Shown here piece after piece: positions 25,775 to 35,883 of a DNA stretch of 64,000 nucleotides. How positions within the stretch are numbered: the first letter of the stretch is position 1; the number at the start of each line of letters is the position of its first letter. The notes below the pieces were generated by a model, which searched no databases, had not been told where the DNA came from, and worked only from the letters and a program-made list of their open reading frames with translations. The stretch is taken from the NCBI GenBank assembly GCA_027625915.1, contig JANTQA010000051.1, positions 4,340,501 to 4,404,500 of the forward strand, given 5' to 3'. The stretch comes from Anaeramoeba flamelloides. Lineage: Eukaryota > Metamonada > Anaeramoebidae. The position numbers were made by a program, and so were the translations under genes.

Positions 25775-26092
25775 ACATTAGTAAATTTGTTTAAATTCTA
25801 TTAGGAATATTGATCGATCAAATGGTTAGATACTAACAACTAATTTTATTTGAGCTCTTCTATTTGGAACAACTCAACTTTAACCTAATATCAATGGTTG
25901 AAAAAAATTATTGATCCAACGAAACAAATTACGCAATTCAAACAATGAAATGAAAACAAAAACTAAAAGATGAAAAAATGATTTTCATATTTTACAAAAA
26001 TCAATATTATCTCCAATTTCAATGGAATTGTATTCTTGTGATTCTTTGATCCCTTTTAACTGTCTGGAAAATTTTGAATTTTAGTTTAGATG
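25775..26092 (+). repeat. Fragment of the Tc1/mariner-like element
   Basis: Similar to the 3' part of 53868-54395 (TTGATCGATCAAATG, CAACTC, AACGAAACAAAT, then a terminal-like TTTTAGTTTA). The left terminus is missing. Confidence 0.45.
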
Positions 26093-26165
26093 TACTTTTT
26101 TAAAATGGGGTTGTTACCTTCTCAAATTAAATTAATTCAACAGAAAAAGAGCTAAACACATACAA

Positions 26166-26188
26166 ATACACACACACACACACACACA
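26166..26188. repeat. CA microsatellite
   Basis: An uninterrupted run of about 11 CA units just downstream of the macrodomain gene. Confidence 0.9.
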
Positions 26189-26258
26189 TTTAATTTTATA
26201 CCTAACAGATCTATTTTATAAAAAATAGAAATCTTAAATGATTTTTAAAAAAATGAAT

Positions 26259-29200
26259 TTATTTTAGAGTTTCAATTGTAGAACGATATATATGAAGATC
26301 GGATTCTTTAAATACGTCAAAAAGTATTAATTCAAATTGTGGATTTTCTTTCAAAAATTTTTTAGCAACACCTACTGCAATTTCGGAGCTAACCTTTGGT
26401 GAAAATCCAAACAGCCCAGTTGAAATACCACAAAAAGCAAGTGATTTTAGGTTATTATCCTTTGCAATCTGAAGGCAGTTTTCATAGCATAACTTTAAAA
26501 TCCGTTCTCCCTCGTCCGTCCCATATCTTTGCTTTGGCCCCATTACATGAATTACGTATTTGCTTGGTAGATTATATCCACTTGTGATTTCAACATTTCC
26601 GATTTCTAAATTTGGTGATGTTTTTGCAAGGATAATCTTTTTGCATTCTAAACGTAATCTTGGACCAGATGAAGAATGAATCGCGTTATCAACGCATGGG
26701 TGGTTAGGTGTTGTACATCCCAACAATCTATTTTAATTTATTATTATTATTTAGAAACAAACAGAATTTAGAAAGATCAAGAAAAGAATCAATAGTTAAA
26801 AAATCGAATAAATTATTTTTTTGATTAATATTGTAAAGTTTTTTTTCTCGCAATAATTCTTTTATTTTTATTTATATTTTTATTTGTATTTTTATTTTTA
26901 TTTGTATTTGTATTTGTATTTTTATTTATATCTGTATTTGTATTTGTATTTTTATTTACATCCTATCAATGATTAATTTCAAAATTAATTCTTCGAGTAA
27001 TTATTTATTTCGGATACAAAAAATAATAATAAAAATCTTGATTTACAATCAAAAAATAATCTCGACAAATAAAATTAACTCTAAATGCTAAAAAAATTAA
27101 AAATTGCTAAAAAAAAGCACAACATCAAATTCTTGCCCTTAGGGAAGTTTCGTTTATTAGTAACATTTTTTAGAACCTGAAATAATTTCTAAGGTTTGTA
27201 TTTGAAATTAATATTAAAAAATATATCTGATTTTGATTATTTTTCCATTTATTCTTTTTGAGATTTTTTTCCATCTCCTTTTTTTGAGTTTAGGTTTTTT
27301 TTCTCTTCTAAAAAAAAATAATTTTTTTTATTTTAGTTGTTTTTTTTGTTTTAATTAAAAAGTAGAGAAGAAGAAAAATAATGAATTTTGTGATTCTAAT
27401 TTGGTGAGCAACGCGTTGGAGATGATAAATAGTGGCGACAATTTTGCATCTTCTTATTTACAATTACCTTTACTAAGAATAAGTTCTGACCAGCACAGTA
27501 ATAATTCCTTTTACTTGGATCAACTTCTGTCTTATTACGTTAATAATGTCTTTTTCTGGGATCAACCGAACTCAATTACGGTATTACACAAACAGTTGGT
27601 ATCATGGCGGTGATCCAGAAATTTTCTACATAATTAACCTTAAAGGAAACAACCAACACCCCATTCAACATTCGGGGTACAAAAAAAAATTCAAATTAAT
27701 AAATTTATTTATTATGACCGGAATTGAATCAAAACAGATTCCCCTTATATGAAAGAAGTCCTTCCAAAAAAAAAATTAAGCTTTTTTTTTTTTTTTGTTA
27801 TGTTTTTTTTCCACTCTTCATTTTTTACTCTTTTTTTTCTTATTTTTTTCAGAAAACTAAATTGAGTTTAAAATACTTCTAATGACTGTAATTAAAAGGT
27901 TCTTTTGACTACTCTTTGAATTAGGAGTAACAAATTTAGTCACTTCAAAACTCTCTATTTAACAGATTAAAAGCTCTTGAACACTTAATCCTTACCAATA
28001 AAGCTAATCTCTTTTTTTTTCTCTTTCTCTTTTAATTAAAAATTATAATTTTTTCTTTTCATTTTTTAAAGAAAAACTATCTCATGGGTTATAATCTTGC
28101 CCACATTATAACTAGGATAAAAAAATCTACATAAATTTTACGTTTCAGGAAGTTCCGTCAAGTTTCTAGGTTTTTGTTAATTTCTAAAGTTAATAAAAAT
28201 CTAATGGCGATTTTCCAGAATTCAAAAGAATTGAGCAAAATCTTAGATTTTTCTCAATTCATTTCAATTATGGTGAACCTAACGTGAAGTGCAGTGGGGT
28301 GATAAGCTTTTCCAGAATTCAAAAGAATTGAGCAAAATCTTAGATTTTTCTCAATTCATTTAAATTCTGGAAAAGTTAACAGCGGGTTTTATTAATTTCT
28401 AAAATTAATAAAAACCTAACGGTGGATATGGGGTAATTTTTTCGAATAACCTATCCCCAATAATAAAATAAAAAACAAATAAAGATAATTCTCAAGAAAG
28501 AAAAATGTAATAGTTTATTTGATATTGTTAAGAATTAAGTATTTAAAAAGCACTTAATATGTTAAAGAGAGAATTTTGAAGTGTCTAAATTCGTAACTTC
28601 TAATTCAAAGAGTTTCTAAAAGAGATACAGTCGTTAGAAGCATTTAAAACTTAATTTAGTTTTCTAATTAGAAAAACAACCGTTTTAAAAATTAAATATT
28701 GAAAAAACAAAACACAGTTCGGGATCCTTTTTATAATTTAATTAAGTAAAAAATCATGATACCAAGACTTGTTCATCACTTGTGCCTTAATTATCGATTT
28801 ATTTTTTCTTATTATAAAAAACTTTTCCAATAATACTGGTATTTGATTAATAAATAGGAAAAACATTTTCATTTCAATTTTTTGTTTTTTCAATTATAGT
28901 AGGGAAAAAAATACCGGACATGAAAAAAATCCTGGACAAGATTTTTAATTGTGAGTATTAGTAAAATTTTTGTCTAATTTCAATGAAATCCTTATTATAA
29001 ATAACCAATTTTTTTATGAGATTAGTAATAAACCTACCTAAAGTCCATCAAAGTAAGGTGTCTCTAGAATACTCGAGTATTTGTTTGATAGCCATATGTT
29101 GATCAACTTTTTTTGAAAAACAATCCAGTTTTATTGAGGTTTACTAGAGTTTGGAAAATGATAATTTTTCTTCTTGTTTTTTGATTTATTGAATGGTGTT

Positions 29201-31472
29201 TTGAACAAATGTGATTTCATCAATCATCATTCTAATAAGTGGGGGAGTTATAATTTTAAAAGTTCGATTCTTAAAAAAAGGAATTTGATTGTAAATAAAT
29301 GAAACCACACAATAATTTTACTAATATTCACAATTAAAAATCTTGCCAGGTATTTTTTTCATGTCCGGTATTTTTTTCACTGCTCTACTTTAAAATTTTA
29401 TAACAGTCATAGAACTTTTTAAATAATACGATAATTAATCAAATAAGTCACATCATAAAAATTTATTTTTAACGTACAATTCTTGAATATAAGGCAAATA
29501 TTTTTTTTTAAATTATTTGAGTTGAAAAAAAAACAAAAAAAGATTGTGAGCTATTATAACCAATCCTTTTTTGTGTGTTATTGTTTTTTTTTGTTCCTTA
29601 TTTTGATTATTTTGTGCCTTATTTGCGATCTGAGAGTGTGCTCGAAAAAGTACTCGGGATTTCTAATAAATCAATTTAATTTTGGTTTGCACATATTAAT
29701 TAAATATCTTCCTTATATATTGTTAGTCTAGATTAAGTCACCTTTGTTGTTTTACAACAGAAAAATAGCTTTACATCAATAAAGAAAAAGAAAAAAAAAA
29801 AAAAAAGATCAAATGTAATTTTTTTTCCCATTTAATCTGAAAATCGCTCGATTGAAAAATATTTTTTAATAATCTCGTCACATACCCTGAGTTTGCTCCA
29901 AACTCGTGGAGTGACTTGGCACCAAAGAAAAATATTGTGAAATTGGCCTTGTTTTGAATTGACAAAATTCAAATAACTAAAAAAAAAAATTTCATAGGAT
30001 CTCATTGACAAAAAATTCGATAAACAAAAAAACGTATTCTCAATTCTAAAAAATTAAAAATAAAAAAAAATTAGTCTTTTCTTATTTAATATTTCCATAG
30101 GGTTAAATTTCTTCAATTTGAAACAAATTGTTTTCTTTCGGTACACAATCAATTTAATTCGATTTGATCTAATTTTTGTTTATTTTGGAAGGCATCTAGA
30201 TTTTATAAAGTAAAGATTTTGAAATCATTCTTTTGATAAAAAGAACTCATTTGAAAAAGTAAAAAATGAAAAAAAAAAATCTTTGAGATCATCAGAAAGC
30301 AGACAAAAGAGCAACCTTCGAAACCAACATAGTTGTTTTCAGAATCATAATTCAGAACGATTCAAATTGAAAATTGAGTGTCGCTCTTTGGCTCTTTTTT
30401 ATAAAAATGTCATTGTTTTTGATTGCTGGTTTTTAGGAGATCGGTCTTTTGTCACAGTTTGGTTGGTTTTTGGTTTGGTACTAAGGTACTTATAAAATTT
30501 CCAAACTATAATTTTTTTAATCCATTTCAAAAAAAATTATTTTTCGCCATAATGACGGGACACTTAATTACTATTGTATTGTTTTAATATTCCTAAAACC
30601 AACTTCTTATTTCGACTCTTTCCACATTTTTCCAATTATTGGAATGAATGGTGGTGTTCGATGTGAGAAATAAAATAATTTTAACTTTTTTCTCAAGCAC
30701 CAAACCCGTTTGCAAAAACAACCAAAAATAAAAAGATCAGCAAAAGTGTTTTGGAAGTATAAATATAAATTTACGAGATCTTTTGTTTTTTAAAAATAAA
30801 AATATCCTTGAAGAAGAATTTTTGGTTTTTTTTTTTTTTTAAAGCTCAAAGGAGAAAATTCTTAATCACCTTCATTTTTTTCTTTCTTATAACCCATCAA
30901 AAGAAAATAGAAAAAAGAAAAAACCTGAATTAAATGATTGTCTTTTTATTATTGATCTTACAAATTAAAAAAACTATTCAGTCTGGTAAATTCTTCAATA
31001 CCCAATCTTTTTCATTCGTAAAACAGAAATTTGATTTTAAAAAAAAAATAAAAATAAAAAGAAAAAAAAGAAAAAAAACACAAAAAAAAACAAACCCTTG
31101 ATTTGCAGCATTTACAATACCATCAATACGAATGTTTGTAATGTCCCCTCTCCAAACACTCATCCTTGATTTGTTTATAAGAGTTTTATAATCTAAAATT
31201 GTTTTTTTTTTAAGATCATACTGAAAAATTAGATCGATATCAAACAGTAGGTTGTTATCCAAATTGTCTGTCATTGTTGTCAGCATATTTTTTAAAGTTT
31301 GACGCTTTGTTGAGGTGTCGTGCTTTTTGATTTCTTGTTTAAACTGGTTATTTAATTCTTCAACAGGAAGGTATAAAGTAGCTGATGGCCGCTTTAAAAT
31401 AACAAGTTGAAGTGATGTTAACACGTTTGTTAGTAAATCATCATATTCTTTTTCATTTAGCTCATAGGTCAT
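26259..31472 (-). CDS. Zinc-type macrodomain protein-ADP-ribose hydrolase
   Basis: Removes ADP-ribose from modified proteins, by analogy with the bacterial zinc-macrodomain family. Two exons on the minus strand: 31472-31096 and 26727-26259, together 281 aa. The donor is GTTTGT at 31095 and the acceptor is AAATAG before 26727; joining them restores NAANQGLLGC without a gap. Residues 1-~105 are a helical N-terminal extension typical of the family; the macro fold follows. Seen directly: GDIT and NAAN nucleotide-binding motif, then GC-x4-H-x-C (Cys130, His135, Cys137), the zinc-binding signature inserted in the substrate loop, DNAIH, and the phosphate loop GISTGLFGFS. All key residues are present. 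The start at 31472 (MTYELNEKE) was preferred to an ATG 66 nt upstream that adds only a hydrophobic AT-rich leader. The intron is 4368 nt and carries mobile elements. Confidence 0.93.
26867..26960. repeat. TTTTTATTTGTA-type simple repeat
   Basis: Irregular tandem array of 6- and 12-base units made of TATTTG, TATTTT and TATTTA, inside the macrodomain intron. Confidence 0.85.
28167..28420. repeat. Hairpin-repeat cluster A (four hairpins)
   Basis: Four imperfect palindromes in mirror order. 28167-28204 is an AGGTTTTT...AAAAATCT stem. 28211-28283 and 28307-28376 are stems beginning TTTTCCAGAATTCAAAAGAA, and the second ends AATTCTGGAAAA. 28384-28420 is a GGTTTTATTAATTT stem ending AAAACCTAAC. The same two hairpin types recur at 40547, 47141-47300 and 59706-60283. 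Non-coding; family not recognised. Confidence 0.85.
28897..29385. mobile_element. 489-bp TA-flanked MITE, copy 2
   Basis: Same length, termini and TA flanks as the copy at 14922-15410, with about 5% differences. It lies in the large intron of the macrodomain gene, so it must be spliced out with it. Confidence 0.87.
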
Positions 31473-33651
31473 TTTCTTAGTGTGTTTAAAAAATTTTGAA
31501 AAACAGATAGAAATAAAAAAAGAAAAAATGATTACCAAAAACTCATTAAGATGCTAAATTGTCACCGAAGGAATAAGTTTTGAATTTAGTCTTTTTAATA
31601 ATCAATTTTTTACTCTTAAATTAAGAAATTGTTCAGTTTTAATTTGTTAAGGGATTAGAGTCTCCAAAGGAGAAACCTAGGATTAAAGCATGTTGTTATT
31701 GGGCCTAACCACGTTAGTGATACATGGTTCAAATGTCTCGAAAAAATCGATTAGTCAAGTAGTACAGTTGGTGAATCTCATCAATTAAAAATGATCTATT
31801 TGTTAGTAAAAAACTCAACAATTTCATAATAAAATCTACATTTCGATACAAATTTAAAGGTCGAATTATCAATATTCAGACTACAAAGTCACAAAATATC
31901 TTTCTTAAATTTGTGGCAAAATGTAGATTAGTTACTAAAAAATTCTTTTTTTTTTAAAAATTAAATAATTAATCAATAAATTTTTTTGACAAATTATTTC
32001 TCAAATCATGCAAATATATTGATACTAGAAGAACCTTTATCAAAGTAAACAAAAACTATCAGTCTTTGTGCTTTTATGTTGATGATTATTGAGTTAATCT
32101 TTGAAATTAAAAAATTCTAAAAATTGTTACTTTTGGAAGTTCTAAATCTAAATTATTAACTACCAGAATACTATTATTTTGGTTTTCTATTTTTAGATTT
32201 GGAAAAGGAATTAAAAAAATTTTTTTTCAAAATAAAACTTTTTTAATAGTGATCATTAGTAAAAAATGAAATAATTTATTGTGCAATAAGATTTATAATA
32301 GATTTTTTAGAGCTATTTGAGTCATAGCGCACACTAATCTCATTTATACCCTATTACAACATACTTTGATTATAGAGAAATCTATGGTGACGCTAATCCC
32401 TTAAATTACTGTTTTCTGTTCTAATATGAAAATAATGGATTTTCAGAATAAATAGAAACCTCAAAAAAAAATAAAAAAAAAAACTAACAGGGGTTTACCA
32501 GAGTTCAAAATAAAGTAATAATAATAAAGATTTGACTATATACTTTTAAATTTCGGTAATTTTAATTACAACCACTAACCCTTTTTTCTTACTCTTTCTT
32601 GAAAAAAAAAAAAAAAGAGATTATTATTATTATTATTATTTTCTTTGCTTATTATGAGTTTTTAATCAAGTTATAATTTTTGTGTATCAGTAGTGATATC
32701 TCTGATATTTAAATATTAAACAATTATATTTTTATATTATACTCATAAATTTTGCTTTGTTATCAAAAATGATCGAAAATTGAAGAAAATATTTATTTAA
32801 CAAGTTAATAAAAACGATTACAAATATTTTCAAAAAATTAAAATAATTTTTTTTTATCAAAAAACCTAAAAACCATATAATAATAATAAAAAAATCAATA
32901 AAAAACATAAAAAAAAAAAAAAAAGAAATGTTTAACAAAAAATGATCACAATGCACATTTAATGTAAATTAAAGTATTAAACAATACTAGTTTAACCTTG
33001 TATAATATTCTAAAATTGTGGGTTATATGGAGTTTTTCAAAATAAAAATAGAATTCAAATTATTCAATTAAAATACTTATAAAATACCTAAAAACACTCA
33101 AATACTTTTAGTGGCATTAAGCAAATATAATCAAATTTGTGATCATTTGGAAAACATTTTTTTTTTACCACAAGATAAACCCCACCCATGAATCAATAAA
33201 ATTGTTTCGAAAGATAAAATTAAGTTGTCGGCTAACTATAATGATTTTTGAAAAAAAACAATAATAAAATGATAACTAAAAAAATAAAATTAAAAATTGA
33301 GAATAAAAATAGAAGAAGAAATAGAAATAAATTAAAATTAAAGTATATATATATTATTTCATTTAATAAGTATAGCCATCAAAGTACTATTTTTTATTTT
33401 TTTATTATAAAAATATTGTAGTAATTTATGAAAAGAAAGATTTTAAGGAAAATAAAATATCTAAAATCGCCTTTTTACTTGTTTATAATTTTCAAATAAA
33501 TGTTGTTAATTTTGGTGTATATTTATGCTTATAATTAAAATTAAAAAAATAAATTGTATAAAATAAATAAAAAAAAACATTATTTTATAAAAATAAAAAC
33601 TATAAAAGAAAACAAAATAATACCTTTTCCACCAGTAGATGAAAATTAGAA
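31473..33651. other. Spacer between macrodomain and GYF genes
   Basis: Holds the 758-bp TTAA-type element (31647-32404) and a short ATT repeat (about 32619-32641). The first ~170 bases are presumably the promoter/5' region of the macrodomain gene. Nothing coding is recognised. Confidence 0.6.
31647..32404 (+). mobile_element. 758-bp TTAA-type non-autonomous element
   Basis: The left end is TTAAGGGATTAGAGTCTCC and the right end is GGTGACGCTAATCCCTTAA: short inverted repeats flanked by TTAA on both sides. The interior matches 2442-4101 (reverse orientation) and 24027-24380. No ORF. Its ends resemble those of the small TTAA elements, so both probably used the same, absent transposase (inference). 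Confidence 0.75.
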
Positions 33652-35883
33652 TTATTTTTTATTCTTTTTATTCTTTTTTTTGTTTCTTTGAATGTTTTTA
33701 TTATTGGGTTGCTTTTGTTGTTTATTGTTTGTTGTTGATTGGGATAAAGATGGAAATTCTTCTTGATTTTTTAAGTTTCTAGAATTTGGTTTTTTGTTTT
33801 TGTCCCAGGCGCCATATTTTCTTTTGTAAATATTTTTCTTTGAATTATTTTTTTGGGTTTTTTTCTTTGAATTATTTTTTTCTTCTTGTTTATTTTTCGG
33901 AATACTTGGCTTTAAAACTGGAAATTCTTCATCGTCTTCAAATTTTTGATTTTTAGAATTCTTGTTTGTATATTTATTAGAATTATTTTGCTTCTTTTTG
34001 TTTGGATTTTGTTTTTTATTTTTCTTTTCAATGTTATTATTATTAGAATTATTATTATTTTTATTATTATTGGTTGAATCTGGCTCACTATCTTCATTAT
34101 AATCCCATAACGATTCAATTTTTTCGGACCCTGAATCTGATTCTACATCTGAGGCATAACTTATACTTGAATTGTTTTCTTCTAATTCATCTTTGTTTTG
34201 TTTCTTTTTGTTACTGATTTCTCGTAAAGATAGTTTGCCTTCATCCAATTGGACTGCTTGATTAAATAGCTCTTGTTCTTGTTCTTGTTCTTGTTCTTGT
34301 TCTTGTTCTTGTTCTTTTCTAATACTTTTTAAAGATTCTTTATTTTGGTTTTTTTGTGGCGAATTATTTTTGTTTTGCTTGGCTTGTTGTTTTTGTTTTT
34401 GCTTTTGCTTTTGTTTCTGTTTTTTTAGTTTTGCTTGTTGTTGTTGCTGCTGTTGCTTCTGCTTCTGCTGCTGTTGTTGTTTTTCTTCAAGGAGTTGTTG
34501 TTCTTTTTGAATTTCTAAAAATGATTTTGGTCTTGTGACTTTTTGATTTTTTATTTCATTTTGTTTTGTCTTTTTGTTTTTTCGTTTATTATTTTTTGAT
34601 TTCTTTCGAGTTTTTGTTTCGTTTTCTTTTTCTTGTTGTCTAATGTCTAATAATGAAAATTTTTGTTTGTTTGTTGTTGGCTTTTCCCACCCTACTTTTT
34701 TTTGGCTTGATTTTTTATTTTTTGGATTAACTTTTTTTGGATTAACTTTTTTTGTTTCAGTTTTTTTTGCTTTTTGATTTGGTTCATTCTTTTTTTGGTT
34801 TTGTTTTTTTGTCTTTTGGTTATTATTTTTTTTTGTCTTTTGGCTGTTATTGTGATTGGTCTGATTGTTATTATTTTTTTTAGTCTTTTGGTTATTAATT
34901 TTTTTTGAATTTTTGTTTTGGTTACTATCTTTCTTGGGTGACTTTTCTTTTAAATTATTAATATTTTTTGTTTTTTTATCGTTCTTTGGACTATTTTGGT
35001 TCTTCTTTTCTGGGTTGTTATTTTGGTTTTTACTTTGATTATTTTTTTGTTTATTATTTTTCATGCTTTGGTTTGTTATATTTTGATTGGTCTGATCGTT
35101 ATTATTTTTTTTAGTCTTTTGGTTATTAATTTTTTTTGAATTTTTGATTTGGTTACGATCGTTGTTTGGTGACTTTCCCTTTGTTTTGTTATTGTTCTCG
35201 TTATCTTTCTTATTGCCCTGTTGGTTCTCCTGCTCCTTTTTTGTTAAAGATTGAAAATCGATTTTCTTTTCTTTGATCTTTGTAAAGCAATCTTTTGGCC
35301 TTGACCATAAGGATTTTAAAGTAGAAAAGGATGGCCATTCTTTTCTTTTAACTTGTGTGCTTGATGCCAAATTGCCAGATCGCAATAACTTTTGCATTTC
35401 TCTTCTCGAAAAAGGACCTTTTGTTTTGTTTTCTTGATCAACATAAAACCAATTCTCCTTGTCTTTCTTTTTCTCTTTTGTTTGCTTTTTTTTTTTATTA
35501 CTGACGTGTTTTTCTTTTGGAGAATTTTTGGACATTTTTAATTCAAGTTCCTTTGTTTTTCTCATTAAATTTGCATACTTTTGTTCCTTTTCATTCAATT
35601 TATTTTTTTGTGGCTTTTGTTCTTTTTCAGAATTTGAATCATTGCTGCTATGGCTTCTTTTATTTAAATTTGTTTTGTTGGAAATCCGGAGTGCCAGAGA
35701 ACTATTAATTTCTGAACGATCTTGATATTTGTTTGTATTTGGAAAAAAATTCATCGGGGCTAAAGGAAGGTGAACATACAAATGCTCATTTTGGACAAAG
35801 TCCTTGGGTAATGGTAAGTCTTGAGAATATAAATCAATTAAGGACTTTTTAGTAAAACAAATTTTATCGATAGTTTGGATCAT
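33652..35883 (-). CDS. GYF-domain protein, GIGYF/EXA1-like
   Basis: A single exon, 743 aa, ATG at 35883, TAA at 33652. GYF domains bind proline-rich peptides; GIGYF/Smy2/EXA1 proteins use this in translational repression and mRNA decay. A GYF domain lies at residues ~145-193: WFYVDQ, GPFSRREM, then LLRSG. The usual G-Y-F tripeptide is G-N-L here, so ligand binding may differ. The N-terminus, CFTKKSLIDLYSQDLPLP, resembles the eIF4E/4EHP-binding segment at the start of GIGYF proteins (inference). From ~205 to 690 the chain is extreme low complexity: Lys/Asn/Gln blocks including a Gln-Glu run. Two EEFP[SV]L motifs near 637 and 715 recall short linear motifs of RNP proteins. Likely cytoplasmic. 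The family assignment is fair; partners are unknown. Confidence 0.85.
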   Translation of the reverse strand: MIQTIDKICFTKKSLIDLYSQDLPLPKDFVQNEHLYVHLPLAPMNFFPNTNKYQDRSEINSSLALRISNKTNLNKRSHSSNDSNSEKEQKPQKNKLNEKEQKYANLMRKTKELELKMSKNSPKEKHVSNKKKKQTKEKKKDKENWFYVDQENKTKGPFSRREMQKLLRSGNLASSTQVKRKEWPSFSTLKSLWSRPKDCFTKIKEKKIDFQSLTKKEQENQQGNKKDNENNNKTKGKSPNNDRNQIKNSKKINNQKTKKNNNDQTNQNITNQSMKNNKQKNNQSKNQNNNPEKKNQNSPKNDKKTKNINNLKEKSPKKDSNQNKNSKKINNQKTKKNNNNQTNHNNSQKTKKNNNQKTKKQNQKKNEPNQKAKKTETKKVNPKKVNPKNKKSSQKKVGWEKPTTNKQKFSLLDIRQQEKENETKTRKKSKNNKRKNKKTKQNEIKNQKVTRPKSFLEIQKEQQLLEEKQQQQQKQKQQQQQQQAKLKKQKQKQKQKQKQQAKQNKNNSPQKNQNKESLKSIRKEQEQEQEQEQEQEQELFNQAVQLDEGKLSLREISNKKKQNKDELEENNSSISYASDVESDSGSEKIESLWDYNEDSEPDSTNNNKNNNNSNNNNIEKKNKKQNPNKKKQNNSNKYTNKNSKNQKFEDDEEFPVLKPSIPKNKQEEKNNSKKKTQKNNSKKNIYKRKYGAWDKNKKPNSRNLKNQEEFPSLSQSTTNNKQQKQPNNKNIQRNKKKNKKNKK

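Larger units (their letters stand above)
19468..26258. other. Gene-free 6.8 kb with foldback element
   Basis: Contains a short coding-like island near 20000-20370 of unresolved status, a 540-bp foldback element (22258-22797), a repeat pair (23260-23780 and 25262-25770), a fragment of the TTAA-type element (24027-24380), a fragment of the Tc1/mariner-like element (25775-26092) and a CA microsatellite (26166-26188). Nothing else is recognised. Confidence 0.6.
26728..31095 (-). other. 4.4 kb intron of the macrodomain gene
   Basis: Bounded by GT at 31095-31094 and AG at 26729-26728 on the minus strand. It contains a simple-sequence tract (26867-26960), a coding-like island (about 27390-27750), a cluster of hairpin repeats (28167-28420) and a 489-bp MITE (28897-29385). 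No further exon is needed to complete the protein. Confidence 0.85.

Noticed and set aside
34356-35725. Plus-strand frames opposite the GYF gene
   Set aside because: Complement of Lys/Gln/Asn-rich codons giving Phe/Val/Ala text.
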